From assembly GCF_037975245.1 (NCBI RefSeq), contig NC_092577.1, forward strand, positions 18,292,398 through 18,356,397: 64,000 nucleotides of DNA. The letters run 5' to 3'. This DNA is from Apostichopus japonicus. Lineage: Eukaryota > Echinodermata > Holothuroidea > Aspidochirotida > Stichopodidae. The notes under the pieces are model-generated. The model saw only the letters and a program-made list of their open reading frames with translations. It was not told where the DNA came from and searched no databases. The first letter of the stretch is position 1. Each line of letters starts with the position of its first letter. Below, one piece after another: positions 22,601 to 33,936 of this stretch. The translations under genes and the position numbers were made by a program.

Positions 22601-25600
22601 ATACGTGACTACGTGTAAGTGCAAAAGACGTAGTAGATATGAATGCTTTAACTAGTAGATATGAATGCCTTAACTTCCAGAAGAAGTTGCCTAGTAGAAT
22701 AGTTAAGCTTAACTCAGATATGATTCTGGACTTGATTTAATTTTCTGTGGACTTAGACTTAAACTCTGATTCGAAAAGTCTTGGACTGGGACTTCTTGAT
22801 TCGGACTTGAACTGGACGTGGACTTGGATCTACTGGGCTCAATGTACAACATACAGTTTAAACAGTATTTTGCCTTAAGTGTGATTCGGGGGCATTTGTC
22901 AGGCACTAGGGAATCTGATCACATCCAAAGTTATTTGTCCTTTTTAAGAGGTAAGAGGATTTTGCTTTAGTGGCTTTATTGCATGCTTTATTAGAGTCTA
23001 TGTCGTTATTAATTCCAATGCCTTTGAAGTATTCTCCAAACAACTGTCACCTCATGATTATAGGCCTTCAGCATGTACAGCAGAAACGATAAAAAGAAGA
23101 GCAGCTTAGGCTGGTGAAATTTGCTCTGGGCTAGGGCTTTGAAACATACACCGTTCCCATGGGGCAATACCTCGAACACCAATCACTTACGTCTATATTC
23201 CTACATGGTGAAAAACAGGTCCAAGCATCTCAACTATTTTTATGTAACTATGTTGTTTTAAATATACAGGCCATCATCATTCCAGAAGGAGTCTCTGGCA
23301 AAGGCAGTAGTGGTTGCATTTCCATGCTTGAAGGACTCAAGAGGCAGAGGACATGTTAGTGCCAGTATTTTATCTTCATATTTTTACTATCTGAATAACT
23401 GTTGGTAGTGCCTTATTTTTGTACTGGTGAATGGATTTTCATTCCCTTGAAGACTAATGAAAAATCCATTGTTGTGATCAGACATTTTCATCTGAGTTGA
23501 CTGAGGGGGGCCAATGGATGTGTGTGTGTGGGGGGCAGTAGTTAGGAGAGTGCCACTATCTGTTGGTGCATATTGTACCCCCTGTGCTGGATTTGCCATA
23601 GGAAATATCCAAATAGACTCAAATTTTGCACCAAATGTGAGCATACTTACAAAACATCAAGTAATATTTGATAACCAGTGTCAAGTAAAAAGGGAATTAT
23701 TGTAGTAAACACATTATTGCAGAATGTTTAACTTTTTGAAGGGATTGGGACAGTTAATTGTGAAATTGGTGGTATTTCATTTTGCAGGAGGCATTTTACA
23801 CTAAAGGCACCAGTGGGAGACCAGCGAGCGGTTGGTTGGAAGAGCATCTTAAATACAGTAGAAAACGAGTGAAGAAATACAGCACAACTGAAGAAGCAAC
23901 ATCACCAGAAGGCAAGCATGATACTGATGAAGACACTGGTGAGTGTGAAACACTTGAGTAACTTAGTCAACAATGAATTGAAGGGCCCCTCACCAGTGGA
24001 GGGTAGGGGTGGGGGAATAAAGAAAGAACCTTGACAAGAAAGCATCATTGTGTAGCAAACTTGGGAAGTTCCATAGGTTTATGAAAGGTTTTGAACCCCT
24101 TGGGCTATAGGAGCTGTTAGGGAGTGTAGAGAATGAGAAAATTCACCCGCACTAGGCAGTTGAACATTTTCTAAATGTTTTGTTTTTATTCTCTTGGTAG
24201 ATGGAGGGGGGTTCCAATTGGCTGGTCAATTTTTAGTGAACTTGTTGATATGTAAGGAAAGATTCATTGTGCTTCAAGAATAATGTTTCACACCAACACA
24301 GTTTTTTAATCCTGATGTTGATGCGTAAGGGTGGGGTGGAAGGGTTCAAAGTGGACTTGGGGATTTGAATGTTGGCACTCCATTAATGTTTGGAAAAAGC
24401 CCGGATGAATGAGCAAATAGGAGTAACCTGGTAGTGGGGTGTTAATACAAGAAAAAGTTTGTGCATTGAATTTCACTACATTCAGATCACATTGCTGTCT
24501 TCAAAAAGTAGAGTGACAATAAGAAATGCTTTCCTCAACCAATAGTATCTGTCAATTTCGGTGCTTACATTAAGTTTCATCACAACTTAGTTTTATAGGT
24601 TCGAAGTAAAAAGAAGCATATGCATTCATAGTGGCTTAAGTGTGCGTGTGTGTGTATGCTTGAGTATATGCATGTGTGTATGTGCTCAAGAGTAGAAGCT
24701 ATCAGATCTAATGTTTAGTTGTAGGTGGACCATAGAACCCTATTATTACCTAATTGAAACTGCTATGCATTTTTGCATTCTGATTTCAGCTGATTCTGTG
24801 TCTGAGGAGGACACCCAAAAGATGAAGACGTGGCTTGAACATAATGAGCAGCCACGTGCTACTATGGAAGAGTACATGCTAAAGACAGCAAAGAGAAGAC
24901 AGAGGTTGATCAAATCAAGAGGCTTCAAAGAAGCTCTTGTGGAGTATCCAAAGATACTACTTCCAGGCATGGTAAGTATTGAAAAATCAGCATATTGTAA
25001 ATGTTACTAGGATGAATGGATTTGTTCATTAATTTCTACCTCTGCAGCTTATCTTTATTGATCTTGTTTCTCAATGCCTTTTTGCATTGGGTCTTTCTAG
25101 TGGTTTTGTGTGATTGACATTGCACTAACCTCAGCATTACGTCAGTGCAATCAGTGATTTACCAAATTATTTCCCATTCCATTCTCCAAATGCTCTCCTT
25201 TAGTGAATAGTTTTCTTTACTCTCCCTTTTTAATGTATATACAGATTGAACAAGATTTCCAGGTACTTCAACCAGAGTCAGCAGAAAAATTGTATGAGAA
25301 GTGGCCAGCTGTCTGCCCGGTTATTTTATCATATACAGAAAAGAACTTTCCAGGATGGATGAAAGAACTTCCTTGGGACTGCAAACTTTGTAAGTTGGAT
25401 TAAGCATCACAAACCAGTAAAACAGTTTTGTGTTATGTTACCAAAGGAGAAAAATTTAGACAAACAGCTTTTGACTAATAGTATGAAGTATGTGTGTGTA
25501 TGTGTGTGAGAAGAAGGATGTGATTTTAATAATGTCTATATTACCAATTGTAAAACCTTGGTAAATTCAAGGTTCATATGACACAGACAGGAGACACACA

Positions 25601-26816
25601 CATTGAGCAATTCCCTTAATCAACTGCCTTTGACTTCTGTTTCAGCATATATTTTTCACCCCTAAAATTTTAGGTATCCCATCCCTGCAGTAAAATGGAA
25701 ATGGCAACCCATGATTTAGGGCAGTGCACTCACGAGGGGTTTATGCAACTATTTTTAAAACCCTGCAAGTTTGTATAACAGTCTTAATGTACATATTTAT
25801 TTTCTGCGTTTCGACAGTGACAGAAGAGGAACTTGGGATTTTTTGCTCTGCCATATGTATTTCAGAGTCGGCACAAGAGAAAGAAGGGCAAAGGATCTAT
25901 GTCAGTGTCTGCCGGTGTAAAGGCATTCATAGACATCCGATCTGTAAGTATTGAATATTCATTCAGTTCATAGATGATGTAGGCTGGATATTTATACATA
26001 TCTGTTGGCACCCTATGACCATATGAACCTACACTTGTGATATGCCACAAAATGTTGTTAAACCAAGATTTATCTTCAGACTGGTCCAGTATATCCCATA
26101 CCCACAATATTTATAGCATTATTTGTTATTACACAGTTAGTAGATATTGATATGTCAAAGTCAACATCACAAGCTTTTTCAGATCTTTGATGGTATCATC
26201 GGTCAACAGGGGATATCATGAATTTTGGTGTCAAAAAATGTTTAGTATTGTCAATGTTTTTCTTTACAGTGATGTCTACTCAGTTGCCAATATCAGTAAG
26301 CAATTTGTCTGATATGCATTCATTTATGCTAATAACAAAACTTTATTATAGATATTGTGAAATAAATTATTGGCCAACCCTTTTTCCATCCTTATATCTG
26401 CCATAAGTCTGTTTGTCCATCTGTCTGTTGATCAGCTGTGTCTCTCTTTCAGTCAGCATTTATGTGAATGATTTATACATCCTTTATCATTACAGAACGT
26501 GACAAACATCAAGTCCTTTTCTGGAGATATAGATGAAACGGTACATCCACAGCCATTTACTGTAGTTCTTTGGGACTTAAAGCAGAAGTCTCGTCAATTT
26601 TTTGTGCTGATTGAGAGAAAGCCTCTTCCTGCAACCTCACTGCTGAAAGCCATTGACACATGCTTCAAGATGCACTTTGTGTTCGATATTGAGTATCAGC
26701 CTGACTGTGAGGTATCATGGCAATTTCTGCAAAGCATTATTTATGAGTTGAACACAGCTATCACAAAGGAAATAAGCTCTGTGAAGGCTTTCCGTGCCTA
26801 TTACAACTTAATGTAA
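16616..26816 (+). CDS. SAM-domain protein, SAMD3-like, ten exons, one frameshift
   Basis: Exons: 16616-16685, 18491-18600, 21384-21617, 22076-22218, 23270-23354, 23788-23938, 24790-24971, 25245-25389, 25818-25943 and 26496-26816. All introns are GT-AG and phases agree except at the ninth exon. The first two exons encode a SAM domain (WGMDELIETFE, then LKELIPKVGLRVKF), a protein-interaction module. The Ser-rich third exon is a linker. Later exons carry the conserved body of SAMD3-like proteins: ILKLSARGQSV, then SLAKAVVVAFPCLKDSRG, then GWLEEHLK, and at the end KAIDTCFKMHFVFDIEY. With the ninth exon at 125 instead of 126 bp the total is 1566 bp, or 521 residues, close to my memory of human SAMD3 length. 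The surplus base probably lies in GATTTTTTGC (about 25838-25847). The biochemical role of this family is not well established, so I assign none. Confidence 0.75.
18659..19192 (+). pseudogene. N-terminal zinc-finger part of the intronic transposase
   Basis: Two C2H2-type units are visible. The first has C-x2-C near VCFKCLA and H-x4-H near GHLKYIH. The second has C-x4-C near VCMQDNC and H-x4-H in KRHLLEIH. An acidic linker follows. A one-base frame change in an A-rich run near 19165-19175 separates this block from the catalytic part, which continues in the next frame (KALQTELGWKDNQV) before 19240. The fingers presumably bound DNA or the element ends. Confidence 0.62.
19240..21132 (+). pseudogene. 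Catalytic-domain part of the intronic TNP2-like transposase
   Basis: A long open stretch (19240-20472) carries NPLGSKKCMHKLCAFY, IHLLALVKSAI, GDNLGLHNML, FSANYYCRFC and VDVMHDIFEG, the hallmark blocks of this family. Near 20461-20474 a deletion moves the frame, after which HLIPKHHFLLHYP and SMRFEAKHK follow. From about 20641 the first frame resumes with the C-terminal block, ending at 21132. There are few lesions for such a length, so decay is moderate. Whether any transcript of the SAM gene includes this sequence cannot be judged here. Confidence 0.66.
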
Positions 26817-28257
26817 GATATTTTACCACCAGCTGCTATTACGTGTAACTGCCTGCATTGATAACCCTGTTCTACTGTGTTGGTTGTAACTTTTCTGTTG
26901 TAAGTTATATAATGGACTTTTGTTTGCTGTAATGATTAAGTTCACTTTTCATGAATATTATGTGTTAGTTGATCACTTTCATCCAACATGATTTGACTAG
27001 TTTGATGGTTAAGCTTGAATTGTTTACCTGAATATTATCATTAATATAGCAGTTGATTATGATTGAATAGCTTGATTGTGATATTATGTAACATTGTTTA
27101 TGACTGATTGGTTTGGTTACCATTGCCTTGTTGGTACTGATTTATTATGTAAGCTACATGACTGACTAGTTTGACATCACAAATAATATGATAGTTAATT
27201 ACAATTGATTAGCTTGATCAACAGTTAGCATAAAGATATTTCATGGGTTATTCATTGTAAGTTAGATCAATATAACATGTAATTACCATATAATGATTTA
27301 TTTGTTTAACTACATGAGTGATTCAAGTCTTTGACCATCAGTAATATGGTGGGTTTTGTTGGTCAACATTGTTGTTTATTTGATTGGTTTCTTAATTAGT
27401 ATGGTGTGAAATCATATTGTTGTTAGGTTTTTTGTCCTCAGATAGAGTGGTATTGATAAACTTGTCATTTTGATGAATTCTATATTTAGGCATAGATACT
27501 TTATATGACGTATACAGTATATCATAAGTCATATGACATCAGCAGAGGGTATAAAAACTTTGGTACTCTGCCTGTACATGAAGGGATTGCAAAGTCAAGA
27601 AGCATTTGGATATATAGCTCAATCTCAAAAGCCCTCCATGTATTGTGTTCCAGGCCCTGAGATTTTCCTGACTTAGCATGCAATGAAAATTTAATTGGAA
27701 CGATTAAGATATGTTTGTTAAAACTGTGACTTACCATCTACCACCCCCTGAAAAACAAACAGTTATAATAATAAGAACAACAACGATATTATAGGGTTTA
27801 TATTAGCTTTTTCAATTAAATAGAGTAGTGAAAGGGATTACCTCACTTTGAACAGGAATTTCATTAAAATCATCAACCTCTTGCCATGTTAGTCAAGATT
27901 TCAGGCCTGGTTTACTTGCAAACTCTACAAAATTTACAGGCTATATTTTACAGTACGGTATGATAACAATTTCTATTTTTTTGGTATCACACTTTTGCCT
28001 GTTCAATTTAAACCCAAGTGATAAATTCTTTTGGGGAATGTTTATGTAATCATATTATATATGTGCAGATAAACTTAAAACTTATATCACAAGATAGAAA
28101 ACAAAAGAATAAGTAACTGCAAGAGAAATTGTATAAATTGCCAAATGTGCTTAAGAGAAAGTGAAAAATAAAGCAGTTTGCGAATCAGAAACTTACTTTG
28201 GTCTATTCTGTGATTTGATTTGCATGTTTGTTATTGTTGTATAATCTAAAAATCAAC
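26817..28257. other. 3' flank of the SAM-domain gene, AT-rich, no gene
   Basis: Very AT-rich sequence with repeated TTGATTA/TTGATGG-like words but no regular tandem unit. It presumably includes the 3' untranslated region. I could not pick one polyadenylation site with confidence. No second gene is supported. Confidence 0.45.
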
Positions 28258-28594
28258 TGTAGCAAAAAGTGACCAACATTGGAGAATATAATAGTGCTAG
28301 AAATTGGGGAAACATAGCACGTAAGAATGATTAGCACTTTTTGCTGAACTGTGTTTAGCACAGGTTTTTCCTAAACTTTTTGGTAAAAATTTTCATAAAT
28401 ATTGGGTAAATGTGACATTGCCCATAGTTTAGCAACTCAAGTTTTGCCCAATTTTTAAGAAAAATGTTACCCAAAAGTTTAGGAAAAACCTGTGCTAAAC
28501 ACAGTTAAGCAAAGAATGCTAAAAAAGTTTCACGTGCTATGTTTCCCCAATTTCTAGTAATTATATTCTTCAATGTTGGGCAATTTTTGCTACA
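28258..28594. mobile_element. Palindromic MITE, almost entirely inverted repeat
   Basis: The left arm starts TGTAGCAAAAA at 28258 and the right arm ends TTTTTGCTACA at 28594. Nearly the whole 337 bp folds on itself with scattered mismatches. Matching blocks include AGAAATTGGGGAAACATAGC and TGTGTTTAGCACAGGTTTTT on opposite strands. There is no coding capacity. This is the form of a foldback or long-terminal-inverted-repeat MITE. No target-site duplication is obvious. Confidence 0.75.
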
Positions 28595-29178
28595 TCGTTC
28601 TTAGCGTGTAACCTGTCTGTATTATGTGCGTGTTTTTTCTACACAGGCTCTCTAGTGGATAAGCTGTTTGCTCAGTTTTATTTTATTTTGAACTCAAGTA
28701 TGGAAGAACGTTAGGCCAGAAGCAAGTCGTTTCGTCAAATAAAAGTACATAAGTCAGTCACATGTTTATAGAGAATTACACGACGAAACTATTCGCATTT
28801 TATTTCTACAGCAATTTCTCCAACAAAAATCGGCAGCACGGGATCATACGGCCCATATGACTCCTTCCGTAACAACTACCTGCTTCTACGAGCTGGTATA
28901 GCGTTTTCCCAGCAGTACAATATGCACTGTTCCATATAGCCAATCGAAAAATTGCGTACATAACAAGTGGAAAGAAACTCGCATAGCTAGCACACAGTAC
29001 AATTACACAGTATGCCTATAGGTTACGCAACACTGTGAGCGGCGAATCTCCGAAACCTGATACCTTCGCGGTAGCGATACCCATTTGCGTATGCTGTTTA
29101 TAGCTAAGGATAACAATGCCATATTACAGAAATTAATATGTTGCCGCTGTGAGAAGAGGGCAGCATTGTTTTTATTTT
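28595..29178. other. Unassigned spacer
   Basis: Lies between the palindromic MITE and the Rex1-like fragment. No gene, tandem repeat or clear element end was recognised. Confidence 0.35.
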
Positions 29179-30775
29179 TTAATCGGGGAATACGTTGGGA
29201 CAAGATAAGCAATTTCCTAGCTGAAAGTGTGCCTTTAAAATATCGTCTTCACAGCTCCTATCACTCCTGTATGCAAACTGGAAATGATCAGTCAAATCTT
29301 TCGCTCGGCTTTTCAATTGTGGTAAAACCAAACGTTCACATGCTTTGAAGGCAACTGAGGTCAAGGCTACAGGGCGAAGGTCGTTCATGCATGTAACCTT
29401 TGGTTTCTTTGGAATCGGAATAATACATGATTGTTTCCATATGTCCGGGACAGTCAGATTAATCAATGAGTAGTTAAAAATGATACTAAAAATACCGCAT
29501 AACTGATCGGCGCACAATGCTAGTAGTCGTGGTGAAAGGTTGTCCGGCCCTGAAGACTTACATGGGACAAGCTTGCGAAACTCAAGGCGAACCTCTTCAG
29601 TGCAAGTAAAATGTTCATGGTCGGATTCAACAAAGCCTGGTCAGAGTTTGAGTTTTTCCCGGCGTACCCACTCATCAGTTTCATACCCTGCCAAACTTTT
29701 CTTGATATTGTTATCCTTGAAGTGTGATTCAATTTTCCGTTTGTAATTAATACGTTCCTTCCGAATGGCTCGCTTTAATTCCTTTTGTATTTGTACTAAA
29801 TCATCGTCACCACAGGCAAACACCTGCTTCTTACGGTTGATAATACCTTTGCAATGTTTGGTAATCCATGGTTTGTTCTTGGAGTAGATCTTAACCTCCT
29901 TTGTGGGAATAATGAGTTCTGCACAGAAATGAACGTAATCCACAGTCGTCTCAGTCAATTCATTGATATCCGCACTAGAATCAATGAAAACATTCCAGTC
30001 GGTACAATCAAAGGCACTCTAAAGATTATTCGATGCTTCTGCAGTCCACTTTTTCACCTGGATAACTCGAGGTTTCTCTCGCTGCACAATGGGACAATAC
30101 TTCGGTCGAAGAAATACGAGATTGTGGTCAGCCTGTCCTAAAGATGGTAGCTGGATAGCTGAATAAGCCTCCTTAACGCTGGAGTAACAATAGTCCAGGG
30201 TCGCTGTACCACGAGTGGGGCAGGTAACGTGTTGGTAGTATTGAACACCGCCCCTCTCAGTAGCTTACAGTGGTTAAAATCTCCATTGATCGAGAACAAT
30301 GCATCCGGGGATGTCGATTCAATATCTTGTAAAGCCTGACTGATTTCAAGAGCGGCATGCTTAGCAACAGAACTGCTCGCTACATATACTGTAGTGACTA
30401 TGATATGTGAAAATTCTCGTGGTAGATAATATGGCCGGAGTCCAAGTATGAGAATTTCAGCGTTCGGAGAGCATGACGTGTGCTTGATTGTTATGTTATT
30501 GCCATGACACCATTTATTATTCACATAAACACAGACACCACCACCCTTTTCCTTTCCGATTGTTCAGTCCGATCTGATCGTATCAGTGTAAAACCATCAA
30601 CAGTAACATGGGAAATCTTGCTGCGTTTGTATAAATTTGTACTGTACACATGCAAAGGGAGGCAACACATAGCACAATAAAATTGAATGGCATCATCTAA
30701 AATTCTGTACGGAAAACCTTTTTGTATGCTTCTTGAAAGGATGGCTCTGGGGCCTCCAACGCTTCTTAGACACAA
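29179..30775 (-). pseudogene. Rex1-like LINE fragment: endonuclease and first RT half
   Basis: Read on the minus strand. An endonuclease part lies at 30775-30138 in two frames (DGFTLIRSDRTEQSERK, then NNKWC, FYLPREF-like YYLPREFSH, and NGDFNHCKLL). The connecting domain is at 29958-29641 (NKPWITKH, then QKELKRAIRKE, then KRKIESHF). The N-terminal RT half is at 29517-29179 (IPIPKKPKVTCMNDLRPVAL, then FQFAYRSDRSCEDD). The fragment stops abruptly near 29179 before RT motif A. Frame breaks between blocks show it is dead. The blocks match the Rex1/CR1 group in order and content. Confidence 0.78.
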
Positions 30776-31499
30776 CGTGAGTCAGAATCAGTTTTAAGAA
30801 AGGTTTGAAGATTTATAGAAAATGACATCCTTAATCTGCAGACTTGACTGGATACATTAACCACTTGACCAAATCGCTGTCAACATTTCATGCCTTGTGA
30901 AAAACCAAGAGAATATAAGTACCTTACGAATGCCTGTCATATCGTAACATTTTGGGTATTTCAGATGAGAATGACGGAAACGAGATGGATTTAAGTGCAA
31001 CGTTGTTTACTGTCATCAGCTGAACTAGAGGGTGCATCCTGATAATACGGGATGCTACAGATTTCACAACATATATCATTAGTCCTACAATACATACTGA
31101 CTCGGCTCAAAATATTTAATCCTGCAGTAAACTATAATCAGGAGTTGTAATATCAATCCATTGCTTCGCGCAATAGGTATGCATGCGCATAGTACCTTAA
31201 ATATGAAGGGAAAAACGCTGGACAAAACCACGTTTTTCGACCCAATGCACGGATTGTTCCACCATTTTCCAAAACTAGTATAATAGAGGAGTCCCTAAGG
31301 AACAAACTGATACATTGGAAGTGCTGGAGCAATCCGTCCTTGATAGTGGTTTTGCTTGTCCATGTCCATGTCCCCTTTGATTGGTGTCATTTTGCACATT
31401 ATTCAGCTAATAAAATGTTGAAAAAGATAATCAACGTAAACCATTTTGTCTGACCCAATTAACAGATTGCTACACCATTTTGGATAGTCCTTTAGGACA
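30776..31499. other. Unassigned spacer
   Basis: AT-rich sequence between two LINE fragments. No gene, tandem repeat or clear element end was seen. Confidence 0.35.
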
Positions 31500-33580
31500 A
31501 ATTTTGACATCAACTGGGATGTCGAATTGGGGGATCAATGTGGGGATGATTCATGGAATATTTTCACAAGTCACCTTTTGACTGCAATGGAGGTGAATAT
31601 TCCTAAGTCATTTGGATCTCGTAGACGGAGGAAGCCTGTTTGGATGACTGGGAGGGCGGTTGCAAAGATAAGAGGCAAGCATGGAGGGAAGTACTTGAAA
31701 ACTCAGGGTAATATGGATTATAGAAGGTATGCTAAGTTAAGGAATCAGGCTAGATGGTAGACGAGAAGAGCTAAGAGTGACTTTGAAAAGAAAATAGCAT
31801 CAGAAGTTAAAAAGAATCCGAAAGCTTTTTGGAGTTATACTAGAAGTAAAACAATTGTTCGCCAGCCAGTTCATGACCTACTAGTAGAGAGCAGCAATGC
31901 TAAAGTAACCAGTGCTAAAGGCAAAGCAGATGCATTGAATGAGTTCTTTTGGAGTGTATATACCAGTGAGGACTTGGCTTCGATTCCACATGTGGACAAG
32001 CAGAATTATGCTAACATTCTTGTTAATGTTGAAATAACTGTTGATATGGTCCTCCAAAAGTTACGTAACTTGAAGATTACAAAGGCCCAGGGACCGGACG
32101 GAATTCATCCACGTATTCTGTATGAGCTACGCGAGGAGGTTGCACCAACGCTTGCTAAATTTTTTAAGATGTCATTGAGTTATCATTCCTTACCCAGTGA
32201 CTGGAAGGTTGCATATGTTGCACCGCTGTTCAAGAAAGGCAGTAGGTCGTCACCAGGTAACTACCGCCCTGTAAGTCTTATGTCAGTTGTCTTCAAAGTT
32301 TGTCAGTCGTTGTTCAGGGACAGTGTTGTGGCACATATGAACAGGAATGATTTCTTTTCTAAGGGGCAATATGGTTTTATATCTGGCAAATCATGTGTCA
32401 CACAACTCATTGATGTTTTGGATGATTGGACCAAATCCCTGGATGATGGCAGCGGTATTGATGTTGTTTACACAGACTTTATGAAAGCATTCGACAAGGT
32501 CCCACATGAGCGATTGCTGGCAAAGGTGAGGTCATATGGAAATACAGGTGATTTGCTACAGTGGATTACACAATTTTTATATAGGCGTAAACAGAGAGTG
32601 TGCGTTGAAGGGAGTCTTTCCGACTGGGCTGACATTACAAGTGGAATCCCTCAGGGTAGTGTACTTGGTCGTATCCTGTTCCTTCTGTATATTAATCTGC
32701 CATGTAGCGTTGCTGGGTGTAGTGTGAAAATTTGTCCGGATGATACCAAACTATATAAAGCTGTGCACTCGTTAAGGAACTGTCATGTTCTTCGAGTTGG
32801 TAGTTCTTATCTGGAATATCATTACACTATGCCAAAGTATGATGGAGGTAGCCAAAGTTTAGAAGTCGTGAATTCAGAGCGGGACCTTAGTGTGGTTGTT
32901 GACAATGGCCTTAATTTTAGGGAGCATGTTGCGTCAATTGTTTCCAAAGCCAACAGCATTCTAGGAGTAATCAGACGGACCTTAGGTATTTATATATAGA
33001 CACCGTGTTGCTTCTTTATAAGGCCTTAGTGAGAACAGTTTTGGAGTATGGTCAGCCAGCTTGGTCACCTATTTATCGTCGGGAAACAGAGGCTATAGAA
33101 TCTGTGCAACGCATAGCAACTAAATTAGTGCCAGGATTATGTAGTCTGCCCTATGAACAGACACTCCGAGAACTGAACCTTTTTTCCTTGTCACATAGAC
33201 GTTTGAGAGGTGATATGGTGTTTGTATATAAGTATCTGAATGGATTAATAATTTGTACCCATGACCTGTTCATAAGATCACATGGATCAGTTACGAGGGG
33301 TCACTTCTACAAGTTAAACATAGAGTGAACACTTCGCTTCGTCAGAATTTTACGCAGACATCTATTAGTTATTGGAATTCTTTGCCAGAACATGTTAATT
33401 CTCCCTCTTTGAACTGTTTAAAATCGAGGCTTCATTCATTCTGGAAGGATAAACCTGGAGTGTTTGATTTTCAACTTGTGGAGTTTAATTTGTGGAGTTG
33501 AATTTTCTGTGGAGTTATGAAATGGCCTTTGGCCAACAGCATCGAAGTTGATATTGATGATGTGATGATGATATGCCTAT
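31500..33580 (+). mobile_element. CR1/Jockey-group LINE, 5'-truncated, inactive
   Basis: A LINE fragment whose pre-RT linker, reverse transcriptase and C-terminal domain are all on the + strand. It begins within the linker (RRRRKPVWMT at about 31625). It ends after the last coding block (SYWNSLPEHVNSP near 33380) and a GATGATGTGATGATGATATG tail at 33555-33575, a common kind of 3' simple-repeat end in CR1-group elements. Stops and one frameshift interrupt the frame. Confidence 0.78.
31527..33500 (+). pseudogene. Reverse transcriptase of the CR1/Jockey-group LINE
   Basis: The frame from 31527 has an in-frame TAG at 31758-31760, then stays open to 32999. It shows KAQGPDGIHP, APLFKKGSRSSPGNYRPVSL, TDFMKAFDKVPH (motif A) and SGIPQGSVLG. 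Motif C reads CPDDTK where FADDTK is normal, so the residue before the Asp pair is replaced. After 32999 a frameshift leads into 33005-33328 (KALVRTVLEYGQPAW), and another frame carries the C-terminal block to about 33500. The protein cannot be made intact from this copy. Confidence 0.78.
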
Positions 33581-33936
33581 TTGAATTTTTGGAGCAACCC
33601 GGCCGTCCTTGAAATTTTTCCTTTCCCATTCTTTTGTTTATATTTAATTTTTTTCATTTCGCACATTACGCTTTATTGTTAAATGACGAGTGTTTCATAT
33701 AATACATACAGGAGTATGCTTGGTACACGGAAGCTCTAACAAATGACACTTCACATTGTGTCTCATTACCGTGCCACGAAATCCACACCGTCAAGAATTG
33801 TAACGACTCACGGATTCGCTCCACTTATTCCAGTGTATTGAAGATTTTGTTAGCTAACGTTTTATTGTAAGTTGTACGATGTATCTGTACGTGCAAAGCT
33901 ACTTACGAGCTTCCGTGTATGAACCGATTACAGTCC
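33581..33936. other. Spacer before the minisatellite
   Basis: AT-rich, non-repetitive sequence. No gene was recognised. Confidence 0.35.

Noticed and set aside
26262-26300. Possible 26-bp microexon of the SAMD3-like gene between TTTACAG and GTAAGC
   Set aside because: Including it would put a stop in the expected frame, and the flanking exons already join in phase once the surplus base is removed.
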